In this document: piece by piece, positions 8,553 through 16,614 of the stretch | Position numbering within the stretch: position 1 is the first letter of the stretch | Layout: each line of letters opens with the position of its first letter | Program-made: the position numbers and the translations under genes | Notes under the pieces: model-generated | Seen by the model: the letters and a program-made list of their open reading frames with translations, nothing else | Told to the model about the DNA's origin: nothing | The model's database searches: none | Source of the DNA: an uncultured Chloroflexota bacterium | GTDB taxonomy: Bacteria; Chloroflexota; Chloroflexia; Chloroflexales; Roseiflexaceae | Direction: 5' to 3' | Length of the DNA stretch: 42,033 nt | Assembly (NCBI GenBank): GCA_937876225.1 | Contig: CALFIC010000085.1 | Span: 1-42,033, forward strand

Positions 8553-8609
8553 TACCTACCTTCACTTCCAACTTCACTTCCAACTTCCTCCTTCACGCTT
8601 CCTACTTCA
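8553..8609. repeat. Pyrimidine-rich CTTC repeat tract
   Basis: Almost pure C/T on the plus strand, built from short imperfect units of the type ACTTCC and CTTCAC, including one directly repeated 12-bp unit. A tract of the same kind occurs at 27952-28004 and 28075-28100, also beside hairpins in an intergenic gap, suggesting a dispersed intergenic repeat class in this genome. Confidence 0.7.
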
Positions 8610-8656
8610 TAAGTGGTATAGTGGTAATGGTTCGATTTTTCATAGGAGTACTCACA

Positions 8657-9382
8657 ATGACGCGTGTATTGGTATGGAATGAATTCCGCCACGAGAAGGA
8701 CCCAACCCATTCCGCCGGTACCATTTACCCCAATGGTATCCATGGCGCGATTGCCGATGGACTCAAGGCCAGCAGTAGTGATTTTGTAGTAAACACTGCC
8801 ACCCTCGATGACCCCGAGCATGGCTTGACCGAGGCCGTATTGGCCCAAACCGACGTGTTGGTGTGGTGGGGGCATATGGCTCACGACGCCGTCCAAGACG
8901 ACATCGTGGTCCGGGTCAAAAAACATGTGGTCGAACGGGGCATGGGCTTGATTGTGCTCCACTCAGGGCACTTCTCAAAAATCTTCAAGTCGCTCATGGG
9001 TACCACCTGTGACCTCAAGTGGCGCGAATCCGACGACATCGAGCGGGTGTGGGTCATCGAGCCGAGCCATCCAATTGCGGCCGGCGTGCCCCAACACTTC
9101 GAGCTCCCCGAAGAAATGTACGGCGAGCGCTTCGATATCCCCGCTCCCGACAATTTGGTGATGGTCAGCTGGTTCACCGGCGGCGAAGTATTCCGGAGCG
9201 GCTGCTGCTATCATCGCGGCAACGGTAAAGTTTTCTACTTCCGCCCTGGCCACGAAAGCTACCCCACCTACTTCGACAAAAACGTCCAATTGGTCATCGC
9301 CAACGGCGTGCGCTGGGCTGCTCCCAATGGCTTGGTCCGCCCCACCTACGGCAACCACAAGGCCCTTGAAGGCCAAAAATAA
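8657..9382 (+). CDS. ThuA-like domain protein
   Basis: Encodes 241 aa, the typical length of a stand-alone ThuA (trehalose-utilisation) domain, which adopts a class I glutamine-amidotransferase-like fold. Visible family features are the opening strand RVLVWNEFRHEK, the segment DVLVWWGHMAHD, GMGLIVLHSGHFSK, EPSHPIAAGVP, and the ending GKVFYFRPGHESYPTYF. Members occur in sugar-metabolism loci, but the biochemical reaction is poorly defined. The ATG at 8657 has AGGAG 8 nt upstream; the frame is open further upstream only because it crosses the repeat block. A TATAGT at 8617-8622 could be the -10. It is monocistronic, closed by the terminator at 9397-9431. Confidence 0.85.
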   Translation: MTRVLVWNEFRHEKDPTHSAGTIYPNGIHGAIADGLKASSSDFVVNTATLDDPEHGLTEAVLAQTDVLVWWGHMAHDAVQDDIVVRVKKHVVERGMGLIVLHSGHFSKIFKSLMGTTCDLKWRESDDIERVWVIEPSHPIAAGVPQHFELPEEMYGERFDIPAPDNLVMVSWFTGGEVFRSGCCYHRGNGKVFYFRPGHESYPTYFDKNVQLVIANGVRWAAPNGLVRPTYGNHKALEGQK

Positions 9383-9396
9383 TCCCTGTGCTGGTG

Positions 9397-9431
9397 ACGT
9401 ACCGCGGCCCTGCGCCGTGGTACGTTTTTTT
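9397..9431 (+). terminator. Rho-independent terminator after the ThuA-like gene
   Basis: ACGTACC pairs with GGTACGT and the stem continues to 12 bp with one G-U pair, around a 5-nt loop. A run of seven T ends it at 9431. Confidence 0.92.
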
Positions 9432-9459
9432 CATCAATGACTAACCAAAAGGAATTGCT

Positions 9460-10644
9460 ATGCCCCGTGCCGAAATCACCCTCCCGCGCAATTTACGTGA
9501 TGCCTTGCGGCGTGGCCACCCGTGGGTCTATCGTAATCACCTCGATGCCGCCATTGACCTGGCCGATGGCACCGAGGTGGTGGTGCGCTGTGCGGGCTGG
9601 CGCGGGATTGGCTTGTGGGATGCCCAAGGCCCCATCGCCATCCGCATCTATACCACCGCCAACCGCATCGACGCTGCCTTGATTACTCAGCGCGTCCGTG
9701 AGGCCTGGCAGGGGCGGTCAATTTTGCGCGCCCAAGGGGTGACCGCCTACCGCTGGCTGTTTGGTGAAGGCGATGGTCTGCCAGGGATTACCGTCGATTT
9801 GTATGGTACCGTCGCCGTGCTCCAGAGCTATGGCAGCGGCCCCGCCAGTATTGTCCATCACGTGGTTGCGGCACTGGTGGCGGTGAATCCCGATTTGGTG
9901 GCGGTACTGGGAAGCAAAAACCGCGACGACGACAGTACTATTCCGCAACGACGCGCCGTGCTGTGGGGCGAGGTGCCCGACCACGAACTGGTGGTGCAAG
10001 AGCACGCTGGGTTGCAGTTTGTGGTGGATCCACAGGTTGGCCAAAAAACCGGCTTGTTCCTTGATCACCGCGAAAATCGCCAGACCTTGATGCACTATGT
10101 GGCCGGTTTGAGCGTGCTCAATTGCTTCGCCTATACCGGTGCTTTTTCGCTGTATGCCCTCAAAGGGGGCGCCCGCAAAGTGGTCAGCGCCGATATTGGT
10201 CATGGTCTCGCCGAGGCTGCTGACCGCAATATCGCCCTCAATCAATTGCCCGCCGAGCGTCATCAATTTGTTACCCAAGATTGTTTTGATTTACTCCAAA
10301 AAATGACCGGCGATGGGCGTAAATATGACTGTATCATCCTCGATCCGCCCAGCTTTGCCCGCACCCGCCAACAGCGTGATGCGGCCATGCAAGCCTATAC
10401 CCGCCTCAACATGCTGGCCCTCAAATGCTTGACCCCCAATGGCTTGTTGGTGTCGGCCAGCTGTACTAGCCAAATCGGCCCCGAAGAGTTCCGCGCGATG
10501 CTGGCGACGGCGGCCACGAATAGCGAAAAACGCCTGCAAATCTTGCATGAAGCAGGCCACGCCCTCGATCACCCCGTGCCAGCCCACTTCCCCGAAGGAC
10601 GCTACCTCAAGTGCATCATCACGCGGGTCGGTGAACTTTGGTGA
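9460..10644 (+). CDS. Class I rRNA methyltransferase, RlmI-like (m5C)
   Basis: Encodes 394 aa, matching RlmI-type 23S rRNA cytosine-5 methyltransferases that use S-adenosylmethionine. An N-terminal PUA-like domain starts with RGHPWVYRNHLD near residues 19-29; EGDGLPGITVD follows; the Rossmann domain has LNCFAYTGAFSLYAL (SAM motif I) and the catalytic-region motif DPPSFAR. The second cysteine-containing motif SASCTSQI is also present, consistent with a 5-methylcytosine mechanism. The ATG at 9460 follows AAAAGGA at 9447-9453. The gene stands alone between two strong terminators. The target base (C1962 in E. coli) is inferred from family only. Confidence 0.9.
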   Translation: MPRAEITLPRNLRDALRRGHPWVYRNHLDAAIDLADGTEVVVRCAGWRGIGLWDAQGPIAIRIYTTANRIDAALITQRVREAWQGRSILRAQGVTAYRWLFGEGDGLPGITVDLYGTVAVLQSYGSGPASIVHHVVAALVAVNPDLVAVLGSKNRDDDSTIPQRRAVLWGEVPDHELVVQEHAGLQFVVDPQVGQKTGLFLDHRENRQTLMHYVAGLSVLNCFAYTGAFSLYALKGGARKVVSADIGHGLAEAADRNIALNQLPAERHQFVTQDCFDLLQKMTGDGRKYDCIILDPPSFARTRQQRDAAMQAYTRLNMLALKCLTPNGLLVSASCTSQIGPEEFRAMLATAATNSEKRLQILHEAGHALDHPVPAHFPEGRYLKCIITRVGELW

Positions 10645-10671
10645 GCAGTTAAATTTGGTGGACGCTTTCTG

Positions 10672-10703
10672 AAACTGTGCACGTTCCGTGCACAGTTTTT
10701 TTT
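10672..10703 (+). terminator. Rho-independent terminator after the RlmI-like gene
   Basis: ACTGTGCACG (10674-10683) pairs perfectly with CGTGCACAGT (10687-10696) over a TTC loop, followed by eight T. Confidence 0.95.
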
Positions 10704-10751
10704 GTCCGTATATATAAAATATGAGAAAACAAACAAATCCTGTGCAAGGTA

Positions 10752-10780
10752 TTGACAAAACATGAAAACCACGCTACAAT
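10752..10780 (+). promoter_or_regulatory. Consensus sigma-70 promoter of the tetR-macAB-like operon
   Basis: A perfect -35 TTGACA (10752-10757) and a near-perfect -10 TACAAT (10775-10780) are 17 bp apart. Transcription should start near 10787, inside the palindrome at 10784-10795, giving a leader of about 24 nt before the tetR ATG. Confidence 0.92.
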
Positions 10781-10783
10781 ACT

Positions 10784-10795
10784 TACCGTTCGGTA
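10784..10795. promoter_or_regulatory. Palindromic operator for the adjacent TetR repressor
   Basis: TACCG-TT-CGGTA is an inverted repeat immediately downstream of the -10, covering the expected start site. TetR repressors commonly bind such sites in their own promoter, so autorepression of the operon is likely. Binding is inferred, not shown. Confidence 0.7.
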
Positions 10796-10810
10796 TATAA
10801 AAGGGGTGTC

Positions 10811-11425
10811 ATGGTACGAGACGGCGCACAAACCGCAGAGCGCATATTGCAAGTGGCGCACCAGCTCTTCATGGAACGGGGCTTTAGTGGCGTATCAATC
10901 AATGATGTGGTGCAGCAGGTAGGCATTACCAAGCCGACGTTGTATTACCACTACGCCGACAAAGAAGCGTTGTATGTCGCCATGGCACAGCGGGTGTTGA
11001 CCCAAATGGGGGCTGAAATGAATGCGGCGATTGCAGCCATTGACGGGAGTTTTGCACAGGTATTATGCAGTGTGATCGAAATGATTCAGTCACATAATGC
11101 CGAAGACACGCGCATGCTACGCCACGAAATTCGCACCTATTTAGCACCGCAATGGCAAGCCCAATTAGCCGAACAGTTTTATCGCACCATGATGGATCCA
11201 TTAGTATCCATGATGGCGCAGGGATTGGCGACCAAGCAGATTGCCGGGGGCACTGCTGCCGAGCTCGCCATGATGTTTTTATGTTTTATCGAGGCATTTA
11301 GTGGCCCAGAAGGCGCCGCTATCCAAATGCACATTGACGCAACGCGGATGACCCACATGTTTTTGTATGGCGTAAGTTATCAAGAGGAGCAACAAAATGG
11401 CAGTAATTTCACAAGGTTGGCGTAA
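10811..11425 (+). CDS. TetR/AcrR family repressor of the export operon
   Basis: Encodes 204 aa. The N-terminal 50 residues form the TetR helix-turn-helix: AERILQVAHQLFMERGFSGV, then INDVVQQVGITKPTLYYHYADKEAL (recognition helix around TKPTLYYHY). The C-terminal ligand-binding domain is hydrophobic and divergent, as normal, and may sense the substrate of the transporter. The ATG at 10811 has AAAAGGGG upstream. The gene starts the operon and overlaps the HlyD-like gene by 29 bp. With the palindrome over its promoter start site, the simplest model is an autorepressor that releases the operon when an export substrate binds. Confidence 0.93.
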   Translation: MVRDGAQTAERILQVAHQLFMERGFSGVSINDVVQQVGITKPTLYYHYADKEALYVAMAQRVLTQMGAEMNAAIAAIDGSFAQVLCSVIEMIQSHNAEDTRMLRHEIRTYLAPQWQAQLAEQFYRTMMDPLVSMMAQGLATKQIAGGTAAELAMMFLCFIEAFSGPEGAAIQMHIDATRMTHMFLYGVSYQEEQQNGSNFTRLA

Positions 11426-13079
11426 CCGTATCCCCCAGATTTCGGGGCGCAACATGATTATCATTGGGGTAGTCGTGGTGGTGGCTATTGGTGCCATCGT
11501 ATTCGGTTCGATTCAACGCAAAGCAGCGACCACCGCTATTGGCGCCACGGTGACTGCTACCCAAGGGGACATCATCGCCAGCATTACCGCTACCGGCAAA
11601 ATGACTCCGCGCAGTAGTGCCAATCTGAGTTATACCAGTGGTGGTCGCGTGGCTGAAGTATTGGTGGTGGCGGGTGATAGCGTAGTCAAAAACGCCCCGC
11701 TGGTCAAACTTGAAGATAATATGCTGACACTCGATGCGACCGCCGCTACCGCCGCGATGACACAAGCCCAAGCCGATGTGGCAGTGGCAACTGCCCAGCT
11801 AGCTGGTGCTCAAGCCATACTTGACCAAACCGTCGGTAGTGTGACAGCGAATGACATCACCGCCGCGCGTGCGATGTTGACCGAAGCCCAAGCCCGTTTG
11901 GCGTTGCTCAGCAACGGAACCCGGGCCGAAGTGTTGGCGCGTGCTCAGGCTGCCGTGGTCGATTCCCAAGCCAATCTCGATACCCAACGCAAAGTACTCG
12001 CAGTGGCCAAGGAACAAGCCGATACATTAGTCGCCAAGCGGGCAAACGATTTGGCCGATGCCCAATCAGCGATGACGGGTGCTAACGAAGACAATCAACA
12101 TGTGATTGCCAAGGGCACGGACCCGCGTACCGGCCGTTCGTTGAGTCAGAGTGATATCCGTGATTATGCTGGTAAATACGATGCCACGGTGCGCGCCACC
12201 GAAAACGCGAAGGCGTTGTTGGCCCAAGCCACCCGCGATGCCGATGCAGCCCGGCAAGCCGAAATCAGTGGGATTGCTACTGCCGAATCACGCGTGACTA
12301 CTGCGCAAGCTGATTTGACTGCGCTGACGAGTGGTGCTGGTGTCGATGTCGCCGCTGCCAAAGCTGCTGTCGCAACCGCAGAATCAAACCTTGGCAAATT
12401 GTTGGGTGGTCAACGCAACGCCCAAGTCGCTGCCCAAGAAGCCAATGTGGCCGCCGCTAAAGCCGGCCTCGATCGTGCCAATGCCCGCTTGACCCAAGCC
12501 CAGGCCCAAGCCAAAATGGCTGGTGTCAAATTGGACGATGCCACGTTGACTGCCCCATTTGCCGGCGTGGTCGCCGATGTGAGCGCCAAAGTAGGTGAAT
12601 TGGTCACCACGGCGCCGGTGGTCAATTTGATTGATATCACCAAATTCGCCGTCGAAATCACCGTCGACGAAGTCGATGTGGCTCATGTGGCCGTCGGCCA
12701 ACCCGTCGCCGTAATGGTTGATGCGTTGGGCGAACCAGCGTTGCAAGGCGCCGTGGTGCGTATCGCTCCTCAGGCCACTATCAACAACGGTGTGGTGTCA
12801 TACAAAGTCACCGTCGAAGCAACCCCCGATCAACGCGTAGTCAAATCTGGCATGACTGCATCGGCCCAAATCATTACTGCCCAAGCCAAAAACGCCATTG
12901 GGTTGCCTCGCGCTGTAGTGCATCTCGTTGATGGTGTACAAAAGGTCACTGTGGTCAAAAACGGCACTCGTGAAGTACGCACCGTCGAAACCGGCGTGAA
13001 GGGTGATGATTTGGTCGAAATCAAGAGCGGCATCACTGCCGGTGATGTGGTCGAAATCGACGGCGAGGTCAGCAAATGA
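11397..13079 (+). CDS. HlyD/MacA-type adaptor subunit of an ABC exporter
   Basis: Encodes 560 aa. Residues 20-38 are a single N-terminal membrane anchor. The first half of a lipoyl domain (SGGRVAEVLVVAGDSV) lies at about 81-96, and its second half (LTAPFAGVVADVSAKVGELV) at 384-403. Between them is a long, very Ala-rich coiled-coil region broken by a loop at about 230-262; a beta-barrel and membrane-proximal domain follow. MacA-like adaptors stimulate the partner ATPase and hold substrate outside the membrane. This one is longer than typical MacA because of the extended coiled coil. The ATG at 11397 has GAGGAG 7 nt upstream and lies inside the tetR end; the stop overlaps the ATPase start (ATGA). 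Confidence 0.9.
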   Translation: MAVISQGWRNRIPQISGRNMIIIGVVVVVAIGAIVFGSIQRKAATTAIGATVTATQGDIIASITATGKMTPRSSANLSYTSGGRVAEVLVVAGDSVVKNAPLVKLEDNMLTLDATAATAAMTQAQADVAVATAQLAGAQAILDQTVGSVTANDITAARAMLTEAQARLALLSNGTRAEVLARAQAAVVDSQANLDTQRKVLAVAKEQADTLVAKRANDLADAQSAMTGANEDNQHVIAKGTDPRTGRSLSQSDIRDYAGKYDATVRATENAKALLAQATRDADAARQAEISGIATAESRVTTAQADLTALTSGAGVDVAAAKAAVATAESNLGKLLGGQRNAQVAAQEANVAAAKAGLDRANARLTQAQAQAKMAGVKLDDATLTAPFAGVVADVSAKVGELVTTAPVVNLIDITKFAVEITVDEVDVAHVAVGQPVAVMVDALGEPALQGAVVRIAPQATINNGVVSYKVTVEATPDQRVVKSGMTASAQIITAQAKNAIGLPRAVVHLVDGVQKVTVVKNGTREVRTVETGVKGDDLVEIKSGITAGDVVEIDGEVSK

Positions 13080-13828
13080 GTACTGATGTCGTTGCAATTC
13101 ACAACGTCTCCAAAATCTTTGATGGTGGAGACAACCGCGTCGTCGCCTTGGATAACGTTTCGGTTACCATCGCCAAAGGCGAAATGGTCGCCATCATGGG
13201 GCCGTCAGGCAGCGGCAAAAGCACGTTGATGACCATCATCGGCTTGCTCGATGTCCCTACGAGTGGCACCTATCTGCTCGATGGCATCGAAACTAGTGTG
13301 CTTGACCGCACCGCCCAAGCGGGTGTGCGCAATCAAAAGCTCGGTTTTATTTTTCAAAACTTTAATCTGTTGCCGCGACTGAGCGCCTTGCAAAATGTCG
13401 CCTTGCCCATGGTATATGCCCGGGTAAGTGTTAGCGAACGCGAAGCCCGTGCCAAAGCAGCCCTCGAAGCGGTCGGCTTGGGGAATCGCCTCAATAACCG
13501 TCCAAATGAGCTGTCTGGTGGCCAAAAACAACGGGTAGCAATTGCCCGCGCCCTCGTCAACAACCCGGCGATTTTGTTGGCTGACGAGCCAACCGGCGCA
13601 CTCGACAGTCGCACGGGCCACGAGATTATGGCGTTGTTTCGCCAACTCAACCGTGAACAAGGGATTACGGTGGTGGTGGTGACCCACGACGCCGAAGTCG
13701 GCAAACAGATGGATCGCATCGTCAGTCTGCGCGACGGCCAACTCAATATGGAAGCCTTGCACGAATATTATGGAATTAACACTGACGACTTGGGACGAGT
13801 CGTGACGGAGGTGCCACATGTGGGGTGA
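13076..13828 (+). CDS. ABC transporter ATP-binding protein, MacB/LolD type
   Basis: Encodes 250 aa with all ATPase elements in order: Walker A GPSGSGKST at 42-50, Q-loop Q94 in FQNFNLLPRL, signature LSGGQKQR at 146-153, Walker B ILLADE at 166-171 and the switch His in THD near 204. The sequence GFIFQNFNLLPRLSALQNV is typical of the MacB/LolD subgroup that works with an FtsX-type permease. It powers export by the neighbouring permease and adaptor. It starts within the adaptor stop codon (ATGA), and its 3' end overlaps the permease gene by 11 bp. Residues after about 225 form a short non-conserved tail. Confidence 0.95.
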   Translation: MSTDVVAIHNVSKIFDGGDNRVVALDNVSVTIAKGEMVAIMGPSGSGKSTLMTIIGLLDVPTSGTYLLDGIETSVLDRTAQAGVRNQKLGFIFQNFNLLPRLSALQNVALPMVYARVSVSEREARAKAALEAVGLGNRLNNRPNELSGGQKQRVAIARALVNNPAILLADEPTGALDSRTGHEIMALFRQLNREQGITVVVVTHDAEVGKQMDRIVSLRDGQLNMEALHEYYGINTDDLGRVVTEVPHVG

Positions 13829-15068
13829 GCAATTACGCATGGCGTGGCAAAGTCTGCGCGCCAACACCTTTCGTTCGCTATTGACCATGTTGGGGATTAT
13901 CATTGGCTCGTCCACCCTGGTGTCGGTGTTGTCGTTAGGCAATGCCTTGCAAGGGCAAGTGTTTGAGCGCTTCATCGATTTGGGGACGCGGCGGGTGGCG
14001 ATTTTGCCGGGTGACCCTGATGCCAATGGTGCCCGCGTATCGTCGGGGTATGGATTGTTGTCGATCAAGGACTTCAATGCCTTGGCCAAAATGGTCACGA
14101 CCCACCCAGAGATTTTTCGCACCATTGTTCCCGAAGTGGCCCTCAAAGTACGGGCTCGCTCCGGCACCGTCGAAGTCGATTCGTTGGTGGTGGGCACGGG
14201 TGCTGACTATCAAAAAGTCCAATCGGTACCTCTTGAATCAGGGCGGTTTTTTACTATTGAAGAAGAACAATCTGCCGAACGGGTGGCCGTCCTTGGGTCA
14301 CTCGTAACCGAAGATTTGTTTGGTAAGGGTGCCGAAAACCGTGCCAAGGCAGTGGGGCAAACCATCATCATCAACGGCCAGAGCATCAAAATCCTCGGAG
14401 TGATTAAAGGCGCCGGCGGTCCTTTTTCGTCGGACCAACGCATCCTCGTCCCGGCTGGGACGGCGCGGTTGCGCATCGCTGGCAACCAAGATTTGCCCGG
14501 CCGGGGCCTCAAGATGTCGTCGATTTTGTTGGGGTTGCGCACCGAAGGGGTCGTGACCAAGGCCGAATCCTTGATTACCACAACCTTGCGCGATGCCCGC
14601 AATGTGCCAGTGGGCGCCATCGATGACTTCAAAATCAATTCACCCACCCAGGCCTTGGGGATTTTGAACGGCATTAACAGCGCAATCACCGGCTTCATTG
14701 CGGTGGTTGCTGGGATTAGTTTGGTGGTTGGTGGGATTGGGATTATGAACATCATGTTGGTGGCCGTGACTGAACGTACCCGCGAAATCGGCGTGCGCAA
14801 AGCCTTGGGTGCCACCGATCGTGATGTGTTGGGTCAATTCGTCATCGAGGCCGCCACAATTAGTCTGATTGGTAGTCTGATCGGGATTGGATTTGCAGTG
14901 GCGTTGGTGCTTGCGATTGCGTCGGCGGCTGGATTAGGGATGATTTTGTCGATTCCGGCGGTGATTATTTCGTTGGTTTTTGCGTTGGGCATCGGGATTG
15001 GTTTTGGCTATTACCCTGCCAAACGCGCCGCCTTGTTGCTTCCCATCGAAGCCTTGCGCTACGAATAG
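13818..15068 (+). CDS. ABC transporter permease, MacB/FtsX type
   Basis: Encodes 416 aa. One N-terminal membrane helix (RSLLTMLGIIIGSSTLVSVL) is followed by a large extracytoplasmic MacB_PCD domain, then three C-terminal helices of the FtsX domain beginning at IAVVAGISLVVGGIGIMNIM. The motif ERTREIGVRKALGATDRDV is the conserved cytoplasmic loop that contacts the ATPase. With the upstream ATPase and adaptor it would form a MacAB-like tripartite exporter, probably for a peptide, drug or lipid; the substrate is unknown. The ATG at 13818 has GGAGG 6 nt upstream, inside the ATPase gene. A terminator follows at 15082. Confidence 0.93.
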   Translation: MWGEQLRMAWQSLRANTFRSLLTMLGIIIGSSTLVSVLSLGNALQGQVFERFIDLGTRRVAILPGDPDANGARVSSGYGLLSIKDFNALAKMVTTHPEIFRTIVPEVALKVRARSGTVEVDSLVVGTGADYQKVQSVPLESGRFFTIEEEQSAERVAVLGSLVTEDLFGKGAENRAKAVGQTIIINGQSIKILGVIKGAGGPFSSDQRILVPAGTARLRIAGNQDLPGRGLKMSSILLGLRTEGVVTKAESLITTTLRDARNVPVGAIDDFKINSPTQALGILNGINSAITGFIAVVAGISLVVGGIGIMNIMLVAVTERTREIGVRKALGATDRDVLGQFVIEAATISLIGSLIGIGFAVALVLAIASAAGLGMILSIPAVIISLVFALGIGIGFGYYPAKRAALLLPIEALRYE

Positions 15069-15081
15069 TCTGTCATGTATC

Positions 15082-15119
15082 ATCGCACCATAGCCCACGG
15101 CTATGGTGCGATTTTTATT
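15082..15119 (+). terminator. Rho-independent terminator of the tetR-macAB-like operon
   Basis: A perfect 14-bp stem, ATCGCACCATAGCC (15082-15095) with GGCTATGGTGCGAT (15099-15112), has a CAC loop and a T-rich tail. Confidence 0.95.
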
Positions 15120-15136
15120 GGGGAATGGAGCGGGTC

Positions 15137-15970
15137 ATGCAGGCAAATATCGATGTGTTGACCGCGATGAATGTCGCTGATTTACAAAAATCCTTCAAAG
15201 TCGATCAGCGTCCATTGCTGCGGCGGATTGTAGCGGTGCTAGGGTGGTGGCCGGCGCGGCGTCTGGCGCGCAGTATGGCGGCCTGCGACCACTTGGCCGG
15301 TCAGCAAAGCCTAGCGGCCGCCGGACAGGTAATTGTTGATCAATACGCCGCGCACGTCGATTATGTGGGCACGAACCATATCCCACGGACCGGCGCAGTC
15401 CTCATTTGTGCCAATCATCCAGGCATGGTCGATACCTCGGCGTTGTTTGTCGCGATTAATCGCCCCGATGTGCTGGTGATTGCTGCCGATCGGCCATTGC
15501 TACGGGCTTTGCCCAATGTGGCCGCGCGGTTGATTTGTGTGCCTGATGAAGTGGCTGGTCGCGCCCAGGCGATGCGAATTGCGGCGCGGCATTTGCGCAA
15601 TGGCGGGGCGTTGTTGACCTTCCCGGCAGGGCATATCGAACCTGATCCGGCAGTGATGGACGACGCAGATTCGACCTTGGCTGATTGGTCCGACGTCACG
15701 GCATTGTTTTGTCGTTTGATTCCTGGATTGCCGGTGGTGGGAACGCTGGTGAGTGGGGTGATTTCCGCCCGTGCCTTACAAAACTGGTGGGTGCGCCGCA
15801 TGCCCGTGCGCAAGGACCGTGATTGGTTTGCGGCCACGTTGCAACTCATCGTGCCGTGGTATCGGGCGTCGTTGGTGCGGGTACGCTGTGCGCCGCCGCT
15901 GATTGGTGGCGAGGGATTGATTGATGGTATGCGTGAATTAATTGCCCAAGAACGTATCGCCCGCCCGTAG
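15137..15970 (+). CDS. PlsC-like 1-acyl-glycerol-phosphate acyltransferase family protein
   Basis: Encodes 277 aa. The acyltransferase block H-x4-D is present as ANHPGMVDTSAL, and the second block as LTFPAGHIEPDP in place of the usual FPEGTR-type motif. Members transfer acyl groups from acyl-ACP or acyl-CoA to glycerol-phosphate lipids at the membrane. The altered second motif leaves the acceptor open. The ATG at 15137 is preferred because GGAG lies 6 nt before it; an ATG at 15125 is in frame but has no ribosome site. Its TAG stop lies inside the hairpin shared with the convergent GNAT gene. Confidence 0.8.
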   Translation: MQANIDVLTAMNVADLQKSFKVDQRPLLRRIVAVLGWWPARRLARSMAACDHLAGQQSLAAAGQVIVDQYAAHVDYVGTNHIPRTGAVLICANHPGMVDTSALFVAINRPDVLVIAADRPLLRALPNVAARLICVPDEVAGRAQAMRIAARHLRNGGALLTFPAGHIEPDPAVMDDADSTLADWSDVTALFCRLIPGLPVVGTLVSGVISARALQNWWVRRMPVRKDRDWFAATLQLIVPWYRASLVRVRCAPPLIGGEGLIDGMRELIAQERIARP

Positions 15971-16002
15971 GTATGAGGCATGCCTCGCACCTACGGGGTT
16001 TT
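15964..16002. terminator. Shared hairpin containing both convergent stop codons
   Basis: CCCGTAGGT (15964-15972) pairs with ACCTACGGG (15989-15997), enclosing a smaller palindrome GAGGCATGCCTC. The left arm contains the TAG of the acyltransferase gene and the right arm the TAG of the minus-strand GNAT gene. TTTT follows on the plus strand, so it best terminates the plus-strand gene. Confidence 0.8.
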
Positions 16003-16614
16003 GGCACGGAGCAGCAACCATTGCCAACGGCGCATCATCAGCCACGCCAAAAACGAATAATGGGTAGTATCGATGTGATAGCCGGTTTGAGTATAGAGTG
16101 CTAGTGCGGCTCGATTAGTGGCGCTGACAAATAAACAGAGTGATGCGAGATTGAGTCGACGGGCTTCGTTGACGGCGTGTTGCATCAGGGCGCGGGCGAC
16201 GCCGCGCCGTTGGTAATTACTCCGCACGGCCACATCGCTAATGTAGAGTTCGTTGTTGGCGATGGGGTGGTCAATAATCGACAAGGCCGTGAGGGCATAC
16301 ATGGCTCGAGCAACACCTAAGGCTTTGATAAACAGCCATTCCACGGCAACAGGGGGTAATTGGCGCATCGTTACGCGGGCCCGCAGTGCGATAGTGGCCA
16401 CGATTTGATCGTCGATGATGGCCACCCACATGCCTTGGAGGCCGGCGGGTCCTTGGCGGCGCCAGGTTTCGGCCATCAATTCGACGCCAATCTGAAATTT
16501 GGCGCGCCCAAAAGCTGCCAGAAATTTGTCGTTGAAGGCATCGCTATGCACTGCGACGACTCCATCAATATCAGCGGGAGTCGCCGCCCGAATGGTAATC
16601 GCAGAATCGCTCAT
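15991..16614 (-). CDS. GNAT family N-acetyltransferase
   Basis: Encodes 207 aa. The acetyl-CoA binding core reads LYISDVAVRSNYQRRGVARALM, where QRRGVA is the Q/R-x-x-G-x-G/A loop, and the C-terminal part has the family pattern NRAALALYTQTGYH. It transfers an acetyl group from acetyl-CoA to an amine whose identity cannot be read. The ATG at 16614 overlaps the stop of the PIG-L deacetylase by 4 bp, so the two are made together. A deacetylase paired with an acetyltransferase could act on one sugar-amine substrate, but this is only inference from context. Confidence 0.87.
   Translation of the reverse strand: MSDSAITIRAATPADIDGVVAVHSDAFNDKFLAAFGRAKFQIGVELMAETWRRQGPAGLQGMWVAIIDDQIVATIALRARVTMRQLPPVAVEWLFIKALGVARAMYALTALSIIDHPIANNELYISDVAVRSNYQRRGVARALMQHAVNEARRLNLASLCLFVSATNRAALALYTQTGYHIDTTHYSFLAWLMMRRWQWLLLRAKTP

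Noticed and set aside
8251..8612. Open frames across the 24-bp repeat block giving repetitive Arg/Gly peptides
   Set aside because: They exist only because the 24-bp unit is a multiple of three; there is no ribosome site, and the hairpins interrupt the pattern.
9718..10278. 186-residue antisense frame within the RlmI-like gene
   Set aside because: It lies wholly inside a strongly supported gene and has no recognisable domain.
13205..14197. 330-residue antisense frame across the ABC ATPase and permease genes
   Set aside because: It is a shadow of two well-supported genes, with no family motif or ribosome site.
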